Assembly: GCF_014898815.1 (NCBI RefSeq)
Contig: NW_026515477.1
Span: 744,001 to 808,000, forward strand
DNA: 64,000 bases
Origin: Panonychus citri
Lineage: Eukaryota > Arthropoda > Arachnida > Trombidiformes > Tetranychidae
Reading direction: 5' to 3'
Of this stretch, positions 1 through 12,700 are shown in pieces. A model generated the notes under the pieces. It was not told where the DNA came from, ran no database searches, and saw nothing but the letters and a program-made list of their open reading frames with translations. Position numbers and translations under genes: made by a program. How positions within the stretch are numbered: the first letter of the stretch is position 1; each line of letters opens with the position of its first letter.

Positions 1-3000
1 AAAATTAACTGAACTGGATTAAAGAAAAGTTGAATATAAAGCAATTGAAGTTGTTAATCATAATACAATTCCAGGAACAATTTGTTAACCACAATTATGA
101 TTAACTGAAATCATTGTCAATCCTTTCGAGTGTGAAAGTTTTTTTTATTGTTATTTATTATCATTAACACTTTTGATTTTATATTGAGGATTTTATATTT
201 TCCAACAGATGATTAAGTTAATATTTTTAACAATAAAGTAATTGAGATTTTAAATTTTACCTTCTAACCATAATCAACAAGTCAGTTAATTGTAAACAAT
301 TGAATACTTATATAACTGTAATAAAGTTTTCTCGTTGTTTACTCCCGATCATGGATAATAAATTAAACAACAATAATCTTTGATAATATTGACTTTTTGG
401 TAAACAAAAAAGTGTGTGATTAATTTAATTTGGTTAATCAAGATGATAATCTTAGGAAAACTATTGATCCAGCTGAAAGTTGCTAATTGTTTACAATTAA
501 TTTACCAAAAAAAAAATTATTAGTAACCTGAAGTTTGTCAAGGATACACAAAAAGATTTGACAAAACAAAAGTTTAGAGCTCGATGACAATCAACTAATT
601 TTATGAGTGTCACCATGTTGACAACTAGTAGATACATTTAACAAAAATGAGCCGACAATTTGAGCACCTTAACATATACGAGTAAATGAGGTTCGAGGCT
701 TAATTATGGTTACAATGTGTTAACACATTGGACAAGGTAAATAGCGATTACTGTGAGTGTCAAGGTGCCAATCGGAAAAAAATTTTGCGTTTTTTTTGGC
801 GTTTTTTTTTCAATCCACTCACTCAACTTACCTCGTTAGGTGCGGTTGATATTCAAATATTACAATGTAATACATTCAATGAAGATCCGTACCAAAGGGT
901 TTGTAATCATTGACACGACTGTAATAATCAATTGAATGATGAATTGACAAGCAAAAAAAAACTGTTATATCAACAATTCAAATTGTGAGCCATTTTTTTT
1001 ACTTCCAATCAATAATATGGATGATATTGATTGGCACTTCGAATCCTCTTCTCTGTTTATAAGTTTTCAACATTTTCCTCATCTCAATTCAGTGAATTCA
1101 TTTTGATAATAAAATTATCAACAGTATATAAACTCACCAATGACCTAACAGTGACCACTAATGTTACTGATGAAGTTTTTTTTTTGTGTCCACTAGACTG
1201 ACCCAAGGTGAATGAACCTTTGATACTTTTGCCTCTTTTTTTATGAATATATTATAAAGATATATAATATTTGATAAGCATTATGATGATTATAATTATT
1301 ACAAACAGGGAGTGTTGTTTGTTTGTTGGTTAATAACAACTTATGAATTATTATCATCATTTTAAGCGTAGGAGTAAATTGAGATTCATCTTGTTCCGTA
1401 AATATTAGACTCGATTATCATTATTATCATTATGGTAAAATGGTCAAGATATGGTTACCTTAACAACAATATAACCAGATTAATAATGATGTTTCAATGA
1501 ATGCATACCCACAGCATTTTGTTTATCTTATTCCCCCTTGTTTGTTATTCAACAACAACAAAAAAATAAGGTTACTTATATTGCAAAGGTTTCGCTATTT
1601 ATTATTATGATTGTTGTTGTTGTTGTTGTATTTTAATTCAACAATTTGTTTGTATCAATTGACAAAAATGGTCATCATAATGATTACTATAAAAGGGGAA
1701 GGGAAATGTATCTCTCTCTCTTTCTCAGAAGTGGTCAACATATCAGGTAAACATCCTCATCTTATCGGTCATCATAATATGAATTCTATATGATAACTTT
1801 TCTGTATAAACGAGAGAAGAGTCAATAGTTAATCGATTGTATCAATCACTGTCAGTTTAATCACAATCAACGAATCTTAAAAATCTCTCAAATTTCTCGA
1901 TCATCTGATGAATGAGCTTCCGTGTTCTCGATAAATGGTGACAATGAGTGAAAGAGAAAAAAGTTCTAATAATGTAAAATGTTGGGAGTAATTGGAAACG
2001 AATGAGACTATCGAGTTGGTTTATTATCGATCGAAGAAGATGAAGAAGAGGAAAAAAGTACATTTTCGAACTTTTTTTTTCTTCCTTTCCTCTTCCCATA
2101 GAATTTGAATAATAATAATAATGATAATAATATTCTAATGATTCCAAATAATATGAATAAGGAAGAAAATTAAACATGACTGATAGTGAATTAAATCACA
2201 ATTATAATGATAATACAACTATGACAATTATTGAAATATGATTATAATGAGAATCAACAAATCAAGATGATTTTATCATTTTTTTACTTCGATTCTTATT
2301 AAATTCAAATCTTCACAAGGAAAATGCTGACATATGTCTTCCGTGCCTTACCTGTGATTTTTTTTCTGAATTTAACTCCAACCTTAAACTCACCTTGAGA
2401 GAGAAAAATATTCATCAATGATTGACCATCATCATCGCCTTGTTGATGGACAATGAAAGTTGTAGGAGGAAGTAAACAAAGATTCATTTGTGGATAAACA
2501 AAATCAATCAGATACTATTGGTCATTTGTACTTTATAAAGGCCAAAAAGTCAAAATGTAAACACGATAATTGTAACATTTTGTTTGTCTTAAATATTTAA
2601 ACCCCTTACCTTTTCACTGACCAATCGATGACCATTGATAATGTTTACTAAAGTTTCACTTTTCCTGATAATATCCACAAAGGTTTGGCTATCAAAAAGA
2701 CAAAGTCTCTAGTGTTTACCGTTGATATTATTGAGTTTCCATGAGATTATAAATAGATATTTATTTAGATTGTAGTATCTTTTGTTTAAATGATTAACTG
2801 ATTAACTTTGATCGTTACAATTGTTTGAATGGATTAAAGTTATCAGATAACTTTTTCTTTTCCAATATTAATTCACTAAGACTTATGTACTTTCCTTCAA
2901 TACATTTAATTTTTTATGGTTCACATTTAATGATAGAAATGACAAACAAAATGAAATAACAGTTCGTTGAGGCCGCTCCTCGAATTTTTTTTATTTGTAC

Positions 3001-5489
3001 AGATCAGATCATCTCGTTACCACCTTAATATTCAGATGAAAATCTTGGTAGCTCGAAATTTGGAATAAAAAAAAACTTTTTCGCCTCAATCGCATCTTCG
3101 CTCCTACTTTTTATGCATCTTATCATCTTCATCTTCATCTTCATCACTTGATCATCTTTGGTTATTTTTTTCTTGCTTTTTCCTTGACGAGCCAAGGCCC
3201 TTGGACTTTTCCCTCTATTATATCAACATCTCTCACCTTAAATTTTTTTACATAGACGCTCACAGGATAGGCCGATGTCTCTCTCTCTCTCCAATATATT
3301 ATTGTGTCTCTGAAGTTTTTTTTCGTGTGTTTTTTAGCTCCAAGGTGAGTTAAGCTGAGCTAACAAGGTACATACACAAAAAACAAGTTGGTTTAATCAA
3401 GCGAGAAGCACCATTGAAACGATGTGACCTTTTTTATCGTCATTCTCATTGTTCTTGATCTGATGATATGTCGATATTGATGAAAGCCAAGCCTGAGATG
3501 AGCGATTACAACCATAACCAATAAACATACATAAAGACTACGATTTAAGGTGAGGTAAAGGCCACCCTTGCCGTTTCGATCATCGATCGACTTTGATCGA
3601 AAACTCATTTTCTCTCTTTATCGATATTATTCAATATTTGGAACTAAAATATTGTTCTATCATCTTTTCAATACTTTTACTTGTTACTTTTTCACTGAGA
3701 ATCTATTGTCAATTTCTAGATCACAATCAGTCAACTATTTCCTTGTGTCTCATCAATAAATTTAAATCATCATTAATCAATAAAATTAATCAACACGAAA
3801 AACGTTTCTTACATTTAGAAATCAAAAAGTTCTGATCTTATTGAAATTTGATGATCAACTAAAAGACATCATCATCATCATCATCGTCTTTACCTGTTAC
3901 ACTTTGAAACCAAAGTGATAGGAACAGGAAACAGGTAATAATAGTTAACTTAGTTTTCACTCCCAACCTTTATCATCATTGTTGTATTGTTATTATTATC
4001 ATTTAACATCCATTAGTGAGCATTGAGACTGTGAAAATAATTGATGAAAATATTATCAATGAGTATGATTAACATTTGATTGTATTAATGGTGTTTGATC
4101 ATTGATATCAAAAAATGAAATAAAGTTTCACCATTTCAATTAATCATGGAGAAAGTGTTTGAATTAAAAAGGAAATGGAAATGATACAAATCGTTTTCGA
4201 TGAAGATGAAGATGAAGATGAAAAGGAAGAGAAAAACTATTTTCTTCTTTCCTTTCCTTTTCTTTTTCTTTTCTTCTTCTTTACTTTTCTTTACTATATC
4301 ATTACCATTACTCTACAAAGGATGACCTTTAACCCTTTGTATTGGTCCCCTTTTCCTCCTTCAACCTTTCCTCTCACTCACTCTCACTCTATTTAACCTT
4401 TAACCTCCGTTTCCCCTCTTGCACATAGAAACCATTATAATAATAGTGTTGTTTCAATTTTCATTCAACCTTATTGGCGATTCTTGATTATCATTAATCA
4501 AACTTGAACTGATTATCAAAGTTTCATTTGAAACAATTGATTTAATCATTCAGACAGATGCAAAGAGATTTAATTGTCCGAGTAAATTGTTGCCTCTAGT
4601 CTATCGAGATAATCACCACTAATCAATCAATCAATACCAATTAACTGATTAAAACGTGTAAAAGGCCTCACACTTTGACCAGCAATCAAATTAACATCAA
4701 TTTAACAGTTTTAAACAATTTGAATAAACCAAAACATTTAACAAGTTTCGCGAGAAAAATTGTCCACAATTTAAGTTAATTACAAAATACTGAAATTTAA
4801 ACTAATTCAACATTTTCTGTCAATTTTATTATAACAATTAAGAAACAATTTTACATCTTACTAAACACTAAATTATTAATCAAATCATTGATTACTGATT
4901 AACTAACGACATTGAATTGTTCAAATGTATTAATAATAACAGGTAACCAAAAGTAATAATGATCAACCATGATGATGAAAGTTTTCGAGCGCAATTAAAA
5001 CCAATCCATCATCGTAATTAAAGTAAATTTACATAATGATTAAAGAAATTGATTAGATTAATCCAGATAACCTGTTGATATTTAATTTCCATAATACCTT
5101 TTATCATCTTCATCCTCATCCCATAATCTCAATCTTCATTTTCATCTCTCAACATTTACCTTTAATCCAAAACTTTGACTATTATCGAGATTCGTCCTTT
5201 TATCATCATTTTCTCTTTCTTTATCATCATCATCATCATCATCTCTCTCTCTCTCTCTCACTCACTCTTTTGTATGATTCTCTTTCTTCCTTTTCTTCAT
5301 TCATCTTCTCTTTCTTTTCTCTCTGTCTATATTATTCTGTCGCGCGTTATGAGCACACATACAATATATTATTATTATTATTATTTCCATTAACAAAAGA
5401 TCCTTGTACATTTTATAATATTAGATGCACATTGAATGAAGCCCCTCGAATGGGCGGTTCTAAGTCCTAACTCGATTCTAGGTCCAAAA
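1..5489. other. Intergenic DNA, no gene recognised
   Basis: AT-rich sequence without a convincing coding frame. Short open frames here either begin at TTG rather than ATG or are translations of simple-sequence tracts (runs of T, CTT, CAT and TCT; for example 2040-2100, 4240-4290 and 5222-5262). No splice-linked exons, tRNA or rRNA were seen. The region may hold upstream regulatory DNA of the neurogenin-type gene, whose leader exon appears to end at 5770. Confidence 0.5.
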
Positions 5490-5770
5490 AAAAACGATAA
5501 ACAAAATAGCGATCAACAGACTAACCTAAGCTCATTTCAATTTTAGCAACAGTTTTGATCACTTCGTGTTTCCTTTAACTCAGAATCACAACAACAATCA
5601 ACAGTTGGACAAAAGTTTATTAGTTTAATTTAGTTTGTTGGACAAAGTTGTTTACCTACACCAATATTGTGAAGTGTTAACAATCAACAAGCAATATTAC
5701 GGACTATCAACAAAACGGAATAACTAATTAATAATATCAAACATCATCAGCAATCAATTAACAAACTAAG
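5490..5770 (+). other. Probable 5' UTR exon of the neurogenin-type gene
   Basis: The stretch ends at a strong splice donor (ACTAAG|GTAAGAAT, exon end 5770). The next good acceptor, with a pyrimidine tract (CATTTCAG), ends at 7910, just upstream of the bHLH coding exon. This would give a 2.1-kb leader intron. There is no coding potential. The left edge is not determined, and the link to the bHLH gene is inferred from splice signals alone. Confidence 0.35.
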
Positions 5771-7910
5771 GTAAGAATTTAGAAAAAAAAAAGTTTCTCT
5801 CATCTAAATCATTTCCAATTCCTTTGATGATCTTAACTCAATTATCATGTAACAATTGAAACTAATCAAAAGGGTAAATGGTATGATAATACACTAATAA
5901 TAATCTAAATTTTAAATCATCCAAACTAAATGTTAATTTATTGTCCCTTCTTACTTTCATCGATTCATTTTGATAATCATATTGATCCATCATTAGTTTC
6001 ATATTAACAGTTCGGTCACCATCAGGCCAGTTCTAGTCCTATAAACGATGATGATGATGATGATAAAAAACTGTAATGACTTTATTTTATGCTTCACTTT
6101 GTTGTATATTATTGATCATCATCATCATCATCATAATGATTTTAATGTTGATGATTAAAATGATCGGTGGTAAAAATTGAATAGATCACAATTTTACCGT
6201 TCATCCTTCATCCTCATCATCATCATTATCATCAATATCAAACTTAAATCCAATTTGTTTGGTTAACAGTTTTTTTTTCATATTTAACTATATATAGAGA
6301 TTAATGAACCATCAATAGATTGAAACTTATTATTATTAATTTAATTGTATCAAAGTAAAAGATTAGCGACAAATTAATCCCTCGGATTTCAAGTCTAAAT
6401 TGTTAATATACTAACCACCAAATAATCATCAACAATTATCATTGTTGTTGTTGATTTTATTTACTCAAAGTATCAAAAGTTTTTTTTTTAATTCCTTTTC
6501 TTCATTTTGGTTGATATTATATCAAGAAAATGTCAGATTAATTTAAATCATCAAAGAGATTAACTTGAATCCACCAGAGACATTGAATTGAAATTAAACT
6601 AAAACTTGGTATAAACTTTGAGGGCCATTAAGATGATTTAGCTTTTGTCATGCTTTGGGTTGACAATTAGTTAATTGTTACAAATAGTTGTCAATGTTTC
6701 TCTAGGGCTTGACAATATTGATGCTTGACCATTGAGATGACCCTTTTCTCATTGAGAACTGAAACTTGAATAGTGAACAATTTTCTCTCTCTTCTTTTAT
6801 TCAAGTGGTCAATTGTTTTCCATTTGAAATGATAACTTTTACTCTCTCTCTAACTACTGACCATCAATGAGTTATAGTAATAGTTGAATTGAAATTGATT
6901 TTTTCAGGTTGAATTGATTCCAGTCTGTTTAACCCTTTCAAAGGTCATCTAAGAAAAAGACCATTACAATACCTTTTGTAAGGTCAACCAATTGTTGATC
7001 CTCTCAAGGGACACTGGTCATTCAATAAGGTTTTCAACTCCTTCAATCTCTTTCAAGGACTTGTTCATGGACCATGGTCACTTTATAAGAAATTATCATA
7101 GACAAAAAAAAATAATATCATTCCCGTTTCTATTAATGTGTCTTTTTTTCAAGTGACCTGTTGTAGTGACCTTAACGTTTATATATCTTTTCTGTCGCTT
7201 TCGTCAACTTGATGACCGTTGATTAACACGCTTATGGTTCAATGAAAGTTACACTTTTTATATTATTATCAGTCGAGTTGAGGCTTTTACCTTAATTGTG
7301 ATTTACCTTTATTGTTATTATTTCTTGTAATTTGTATCATTTCGCTCCGCTGACCAGTCACTCAGCTTATTGTCCATTCACAATCAACCCTTTACCCTTT
7401 ACCCCTTCCCCCACCCACTCACAAGCCCATTGTTACTTTACCTGAGGGATAAGATTAATATCATAGATTCAACATGATTTTAAGTGTTGATTGTAATCAA
7501 TTTAAATTTCCAAAAATGTGATTTACCTTTTGAAATCTTTTAAATCATCATCAGTTTTACAAGGAAGAAAGAGATAAGTCTTTTTCCAAGTTGATTAACA
7601 TCAATCCACAATCACAGTTACAATCAAATTGATAATCTACGATTGAAAGTCAATCAATAAATTGTCATTGGACAATTAAAAAGGTGTGGTTCAGGTTTGA
7701 TGGAGGATGAAACAGTTTTTTTTCACAATTTCCTTGATAAAATCTATTACTACCTGTACTTTTTCAATAAAAAATTCAAAGGTGAAAATCAATCAATTGA
7801 TTTAAAAAAATCATCAAAGGGTTTGGATTAAGATTATGATGTTTTTTTTTTCATCTCAATACATTTGATTAACTTTTTTTCACTAATTTTTTACCTTCTT
7901 TTCATTTCAG
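5771..7910 (+). other. Probable 5' leader intron of the bHLH gene
   Basis: Non-coding, AT-rich sequence with GAT and CAT microsatellites (about 6049-6064 and 6115-6135). No gene was recognised on either strand. It is bounded by the donor at 5771 and the acceptor at 7909-7910. Confidence 0.35.
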
Positions 7911-7914
7911 TTAA

Positions 7915-7986
7915 ATGCAATACCAAATGTCAATGATGCAGTTGCCAATGGGAATGATGATTAACATTGATGATTTAAATTGTTAG
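7915..7986 (+). CDS. Methionine-rich upstream ORF in the bHLH leader
   Basis: An ATG-to-TAG frame of 23 codons begins four bases after the acceptor at 7910 and ends 120 bases before the main ATG at 8107. It reads MQYQMSMMQLPMGMMINI and then five more residues, so 8 of 23 residues are methionine. It is a uORF by position. Whether it is translated, or whether its ATG cluster acts only to delay scanning ribosomes, cannot be told from the sequence. It does not overlap the main reading frame. Confidence 0.4.
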   Translation: MQYQMSMMQLPMGMMINIDDLNC

Positions 7987-8106
7987 TGAATAAGAAGAAA
8001 CTAAAGCACAAAAAGAAAGAGAGAAAGAGAGACCTCACCTTTCATCTTTAACCTTTTCTATTTCTTTACCTGTTATAATTTGAAAGAAACTAAATTAACT
8101 TACAAA

Positions 8107-9312
8107 ATGCACTCACTTCGTCCATCTCAAGAATCGCGTCCATTTATGCCTACGACCATCACTACGACGACAATTATACCGACGACAGTTGAACCTTTTG
8201 GAGATTTTTTCGCAAAATCATCTTCCTCATCACCTTATCATCATCCTAATCAAAATCACAATCATCATCATCATAATCATCATCATCTTCAAAGTACTTT
8301 GTCAATATCACCAATAACAGATGATTATTCTGATGATAAAACTAATGTATTATTACAAATAACACCGGCAATCACAAGTACCACAACCTTATCACCTTTA
8401 TTACCTTTGGGTTCATCGATTTCATCTTCACCTTCATCACCTTTATCTTCATCATCTTCATCTTCTTCATCTTCATCAATGTTTTCATCAATCTCTTGTT
8501 CACAGAAAAACCATTCAAATGTAACAACTATCACAACCACATCAACAGCACCCACTCGACACTTTCGTAGTCTCACCTTGACACCTTTAACCCCACTGAC
8601 CACACCTTCTACACCCCATACACCTTGTACACCTTCACCCATGGTTGTGGTCACAGCAACAACACCACCAACACCCACAGTAACACCTCAACCTCATCCT
8701 TTAACACCCTCATCATCATCCACCTCAATGTTTGACTCAATGTCAATGTATGACGATGATGAGGAAGATGATGAAGAAGATCAACTTCTAGATGATGAAA
8801 TGATGATGATGATGATTGGTAAACCAAGTGAGATGGAAGATGATGAAGATTCATCTCAACAAACAAATCTAAGCTCATCAATGAACCAGAATAACAATGA
8901 GATGACGATATCATCAAGCACCAATAAAACCAATAAGAAAACAAAAGGAACCAAAACCCGACGGACTCGAGCTCGAAGTCCAACCCTAGTAAACAAATTA
9001 AAACGTAATCGTCGGGTAAAAGCAAATGACCGGGAACGAAATCGAATGCACAATTTAAATCAAGCTCTTGAACGGCTTCGAAAAATATTACCACAAACCT
9101 CAGAAGACACTAAATTAACCAAAATTGAAACACTTCGATATGCTCACAATTACATTTGGTTCCTTTCCGAGACAATTAAACAATCTGAAGACGATTCACC
9201 AAAAACCAATGAGAACGATTCAAATAATGAACTTAATCATCAACTTAATCTTTACCTTAATCATTCACATCTTCACAATTTGTCCAATACATTTATCAAC
9301 GAAATCCAATGA
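8107..9312 (+). CDS. tap: Neurogenin / tap-type proneural bHLH transcription factor
   Basis: A 401-residue nuclear DNA-binding protein in one coding exon. The bHLH domain is at about residues 299-358. It has the basic stretch NRRVKANDRERNRMHNLN and helix 2 LTKIETLRYAHNYIWFLSET, both diagnostic of the neurogenin/tap subfamily rather than Atonal or NeuroD. Proteins of this family dimerise with Daughterless/E proteins, bind E-boxes and promote neuronal fate. The N-terminal 290 residues are low complexity: His/Asn runs near residue 50, poly-Ser near 115-130, a Thr/Pro-rich block and then an acidic Asp/Glu/Met block. A 43-residue tail follows the bHLH. The start is the first ATG in the frame; codons upstream of it are open, but no earlier ATG is present. 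A Met-rich uORF lies just upstream. Antisense open frames across the gene reflect the repeats. Confidence 0.9.
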   Translation: MHSLRPSQESRPFMPTTITTTTIIPTTVEPFGDFFAKSSSSSPYHHPNQNHNHHHHNHHHLQSTLSISPITDDYSDDKTNVLLQITPAITSTTTLSPLLPLGSSISSSPSSPLSSSSSSSSSSSMFSSISCSQKNHSNVTTITTTSTAPTRHFRSLTLTPLTPLTTPSTPHTPCTPSPMVVVTATTPPTPTVTPQPHPLTPSSSSTSMFDSMSMYDDDEEDDEEDQLLDDEMMMMMIGKPSEMEDDEDSSQQTNLSSSMNQNNNEMTISSSTNKTNKKTKGTKTRRTRARSPTLVNKLKRNRRVKANDRERNRMHNLNQALERLRKILPQTSEDTKLTKIETLRYAHNYIWFLSETIKQSEDDSPKTNENDSNNELNHQLNLYLNHSHLHNLSNTFINEIQ

Positions 9313-9740
9313 GAGATAATCTCTCTCTCTTTTGTCTAATCTTATCCTCTTTAATACCAATGATTACACCAAATTAACAATCAGTTATCATATGAAACAA
9401 TTAACAATCAATCATGAAACAATTAAACCAAATGATGAATCAATTTTTTTACATCTTACCTTTTTTTTTGTATTTACCAAACAATTAACTTTTGATAAAA
9501 TTGAACCTGTAATAAATAACTGTAATTGTCTGATTGAAACAAACAAATTTAATATTAAATTGCTATTAAATTGTAAACAATTTGTTGCTAATTTCTCAAT
9601 AACAGTTTAGCTAAAGTTTTGTTTTTCTCATTGCGATTGATAATAATACAAACTCGTTGGGATATTATTAGTTGATTGTAAAAATGAGCTTAATTACAAT
9701 GAGAATGAGTTAATTGTATACAAATTTGGTTGCTAATTGT
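9313..9740 (+). other. 3' flank of the bHLH gene, convergent with the CCAP receptor
   Basis: AT-rich 3' UTR and intergenic DNA between two convergent stop codons (9312 on + and 9741 on -). An open frame at 9332-9610 is rich in Asn, Ile, Thr and Phe, and matches no family I recognise. I treat it as chance reading of AT-rich DNA. Confidence 0.6.
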
Positions 9741-12700
9741 TCACAATCTTGATTTGATTCGTTTACAAAGTGAGGTTGAAAAAAGACCATAGATAATTGG
9801 ATTAGCAGCACTATTTAGTGGAGCCATTGATTGTATGAATGTTGATATCGCCACAGTAGTTTGATTGTTTGGTATGAACCCGTAGACTTGAAGCAAATCC
9901 CATACAAAGTATGGGGACCAGCAAAGGATGAAAACTAATTGGAAATGATTAACAATTAATTGTTCAATTTTTCATTGAGAAACATTTAATTACTCACCTA
10001 ACACAATTACCAATGTCATTTTAATTGTTTTGATCTTTGCCTTTGGAATTACTCCTCGAGATGAAACTTGGCTCTTCATTATACTTACATCATCTTCACT
10101 GGTCATCAAGTTAATTGCTGTACAAAATTATACAAATGATTTAACGGTTAATTGTCACGTTAAAAGTTTGATTTGACTTTGTTTTTCTAACTCTCATGAT
10201 CTAATGGCTTTTATTTGATTGTTTCAGGTCAATGGTCAACAATTAGATTTGGTGAGAAATTGTTTTTCTTGATTAATTCTTGGTAATTTGATAATTTGAT
10301 GATATATTATTACCATTAAATGACAATTTACTTTAATGTATTGTACTTATTAGCTATTAATTGTTGGTAATTACGGTAACATTTCATGATTTAGAAATTG
10401 ATTGTTACCATTAATAGATAATTATTGATACTTATTACATAGTTATCGATGATTAGGTCAATGGTTTCATTTAATTTAATCACAATCTCTACTCTTTGAT
10501 TAAAACTAAATCATCAAATTAATCTTATCAATCAACTATTGCCATCTATTGATGTTGAAAGTAAATTTCTAATTTGATTATTGTTATGATTATAATTAGA
10601 GATGGAAAAGTTGACAATAAGTTTTAATTGTGGTAAATATTGAAATTAACTTACCTTTATAATCTGAATTAGGATATTTTGATTGTTGGAGTTGTGATGA
10701 TGAAGATGAAGATGATAAAGGTGACAATATTTTCTCCATGGTTTCTGATTTACAGTAATTTTCATGATGATTCTCAGTGATTAAATTACTTTTTGACCAA
10801 ATAACGTGAACAATTGTACAATAACAAACAGTAATTATAATCGCTGGAATAAAAAACAAGGTGAATGCGATTAAGGTCAAATATAAACGCCAACCCAATG
10901 GGGTCAAAGTGATCCAACATTGGATGTGACCCTTAACCTCAGTTTCAGAATTTAGAAATGCTGATGGAATAGCAAATAGAAAACTCAAAATCCAAGATAT
11001 TATAACCAATCGACGAGCTCGAGACCCTTAAAATATGAACAGATAGATAATTAATTACAATCAATAAATTACTAAATGAATGAATGATAATTCATTCATA
11101 GTGAAATTAATACGAATCAACATTGATTAGTTGGTCTAGTCAGTGAGAAAATAGCTTAAGGTCAATGTTTAATTATATCTAAATTATTTATAGTTGTGAT
11201 TAGTTTGATAATCAAGTGAAAATTAGTTGATTAAGACGATTAATCAGTTAATTGTGATGTTGACATTTGGTATAAAAAAAAGTTGATGATTTAGTTTTGT
11301 TATTCAATGAAATGAACAAAACTTTGATAAGGTCAGTGAATTATGACCAGAATAATTAAGTTATTATTATGTTGTTATTATGATTGATTTTGATTTAATA
11401 TTAATTTGATTATGATTGATTGTTGGGTTATTGATTTAATTGTTACTCACAACTTGTTGAAAAATTAAGAGGATTCGTAACAGCATCGTAACGGTCAATC
11501 GAGACAGAAACCAAAACGTAAGTCGATGAGTAAGTTACCAGAACCTGAGAAATAATTTAATTTAATTGTTAACAATTTAAATTGATTGACAAACAAACTT
11601 AATTTAGAGATGTTCTTGTTCAATGTTAATTAAATTATCAATTATTTAAATTTAATTCAATCGATAACCTATCTGAAAGGTTCATCAGTTATTGACCTTG
11701 GTCAACTAGTGGTCAGTTGAAGGTTATGATATTGATTATGATGTAATATTATTCAATTGTCAAATTATTAATCATAATCAATGTAATTTTTATATATTAT
11801 AAATAAAATCTAAATTGTCTGATTGGTTAACATGTTAATTGTCACTTTTAATTGATTGTTGAGATTGATTTTTATTGCCTCGACTAACCCAATTGATTGA
11901 TTAAATAAAGTTCCGGAGCAAATCACAATTAATACCTAATTGTGATCAAAGGATTATCATTATCAACTGATAAGTTTCATATTTGATTGTCTAATAATAG
12001 TAACAATAATTAATTAACTGTCAATAGCATTGACAAACCAGTCTCGTTAATCAATTACTGATCATCAGATTAATTTATCATCAAAAAAGTAAAACTTATT
12101 ATTAAGATCAACTGTCAACAGCATCAATGATTATCATTAAATCAGCTCATTAATCATTAATTGAATTAGTTGATTATTGATTTTTTCGTTCATCATCAAG
12201 TTAATAAAAGGATAATCTTAATCTAAATTTACTTAATCATTTGAGTTTCAAATTACATGAATCAAATGAAAAAATAATTACAATTTGTTGACATTAATGT
12301 TTGTTTGATATTATTAAGGAGACGATCAGATTTCTTAATTGTTATCGATTCAAATTTCATTGATAAACTTTGATTTTTTTTCCATTAATTGGCAAATTAA
12401 CTATTGAAAGACTCAAGTTAATTGTGATTAACTTACCGATGAAAATTTAATAACTTTACACATTAAATCACCTCCGTAAAAGTCAACGGTCAATCGCCAA
12501 ATTATATCGGTCAGTACGCTAATCAAGCCAACCAAAAGGTCTGCAATTAATGAATAGATTGTGAGATTAGTTTGATTAACAATCAGTAAATTGTTTGATT
12601 GTTGATTACCTGCAATCGCTAAATGCATGATGAAAAAATTCATTCTGCTTTTACGTTTCTTCGAGATGATTAACGTAATTAAAACGGAAACATTACCAAC

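Noticed and set aside
728..913. Plus-strand frame of 61 codons
   Set aside because: It starts at TTG, has no ATG near its start and no similarity I recognise; it fits chance reading of AT-rich DNA.
1857..2177. Minus-strand frame of 106 codons, Tyr/Ser/Phe-rich
   Set aside because: The Tyr run comes from an AAT/ATA repeat and the Phe/Leu stretch from a poly-A/GAAGAA tract. There is no domain and no splice signal pattern.
3393..3835. Overlapping open frames on both strands near 3.4-3.8 kb
   Set aside because: Short, overlapping on opposite strands, without family motifs; composition is equal to the flanks.
8325..9094. Antisense open frames across the neurogenin-type gene
   Set aside because: They mirror poly-Ser, poly-Thr and Asp/Glu codon repeats of the sense protein; the sense frame has the bHLH domain.
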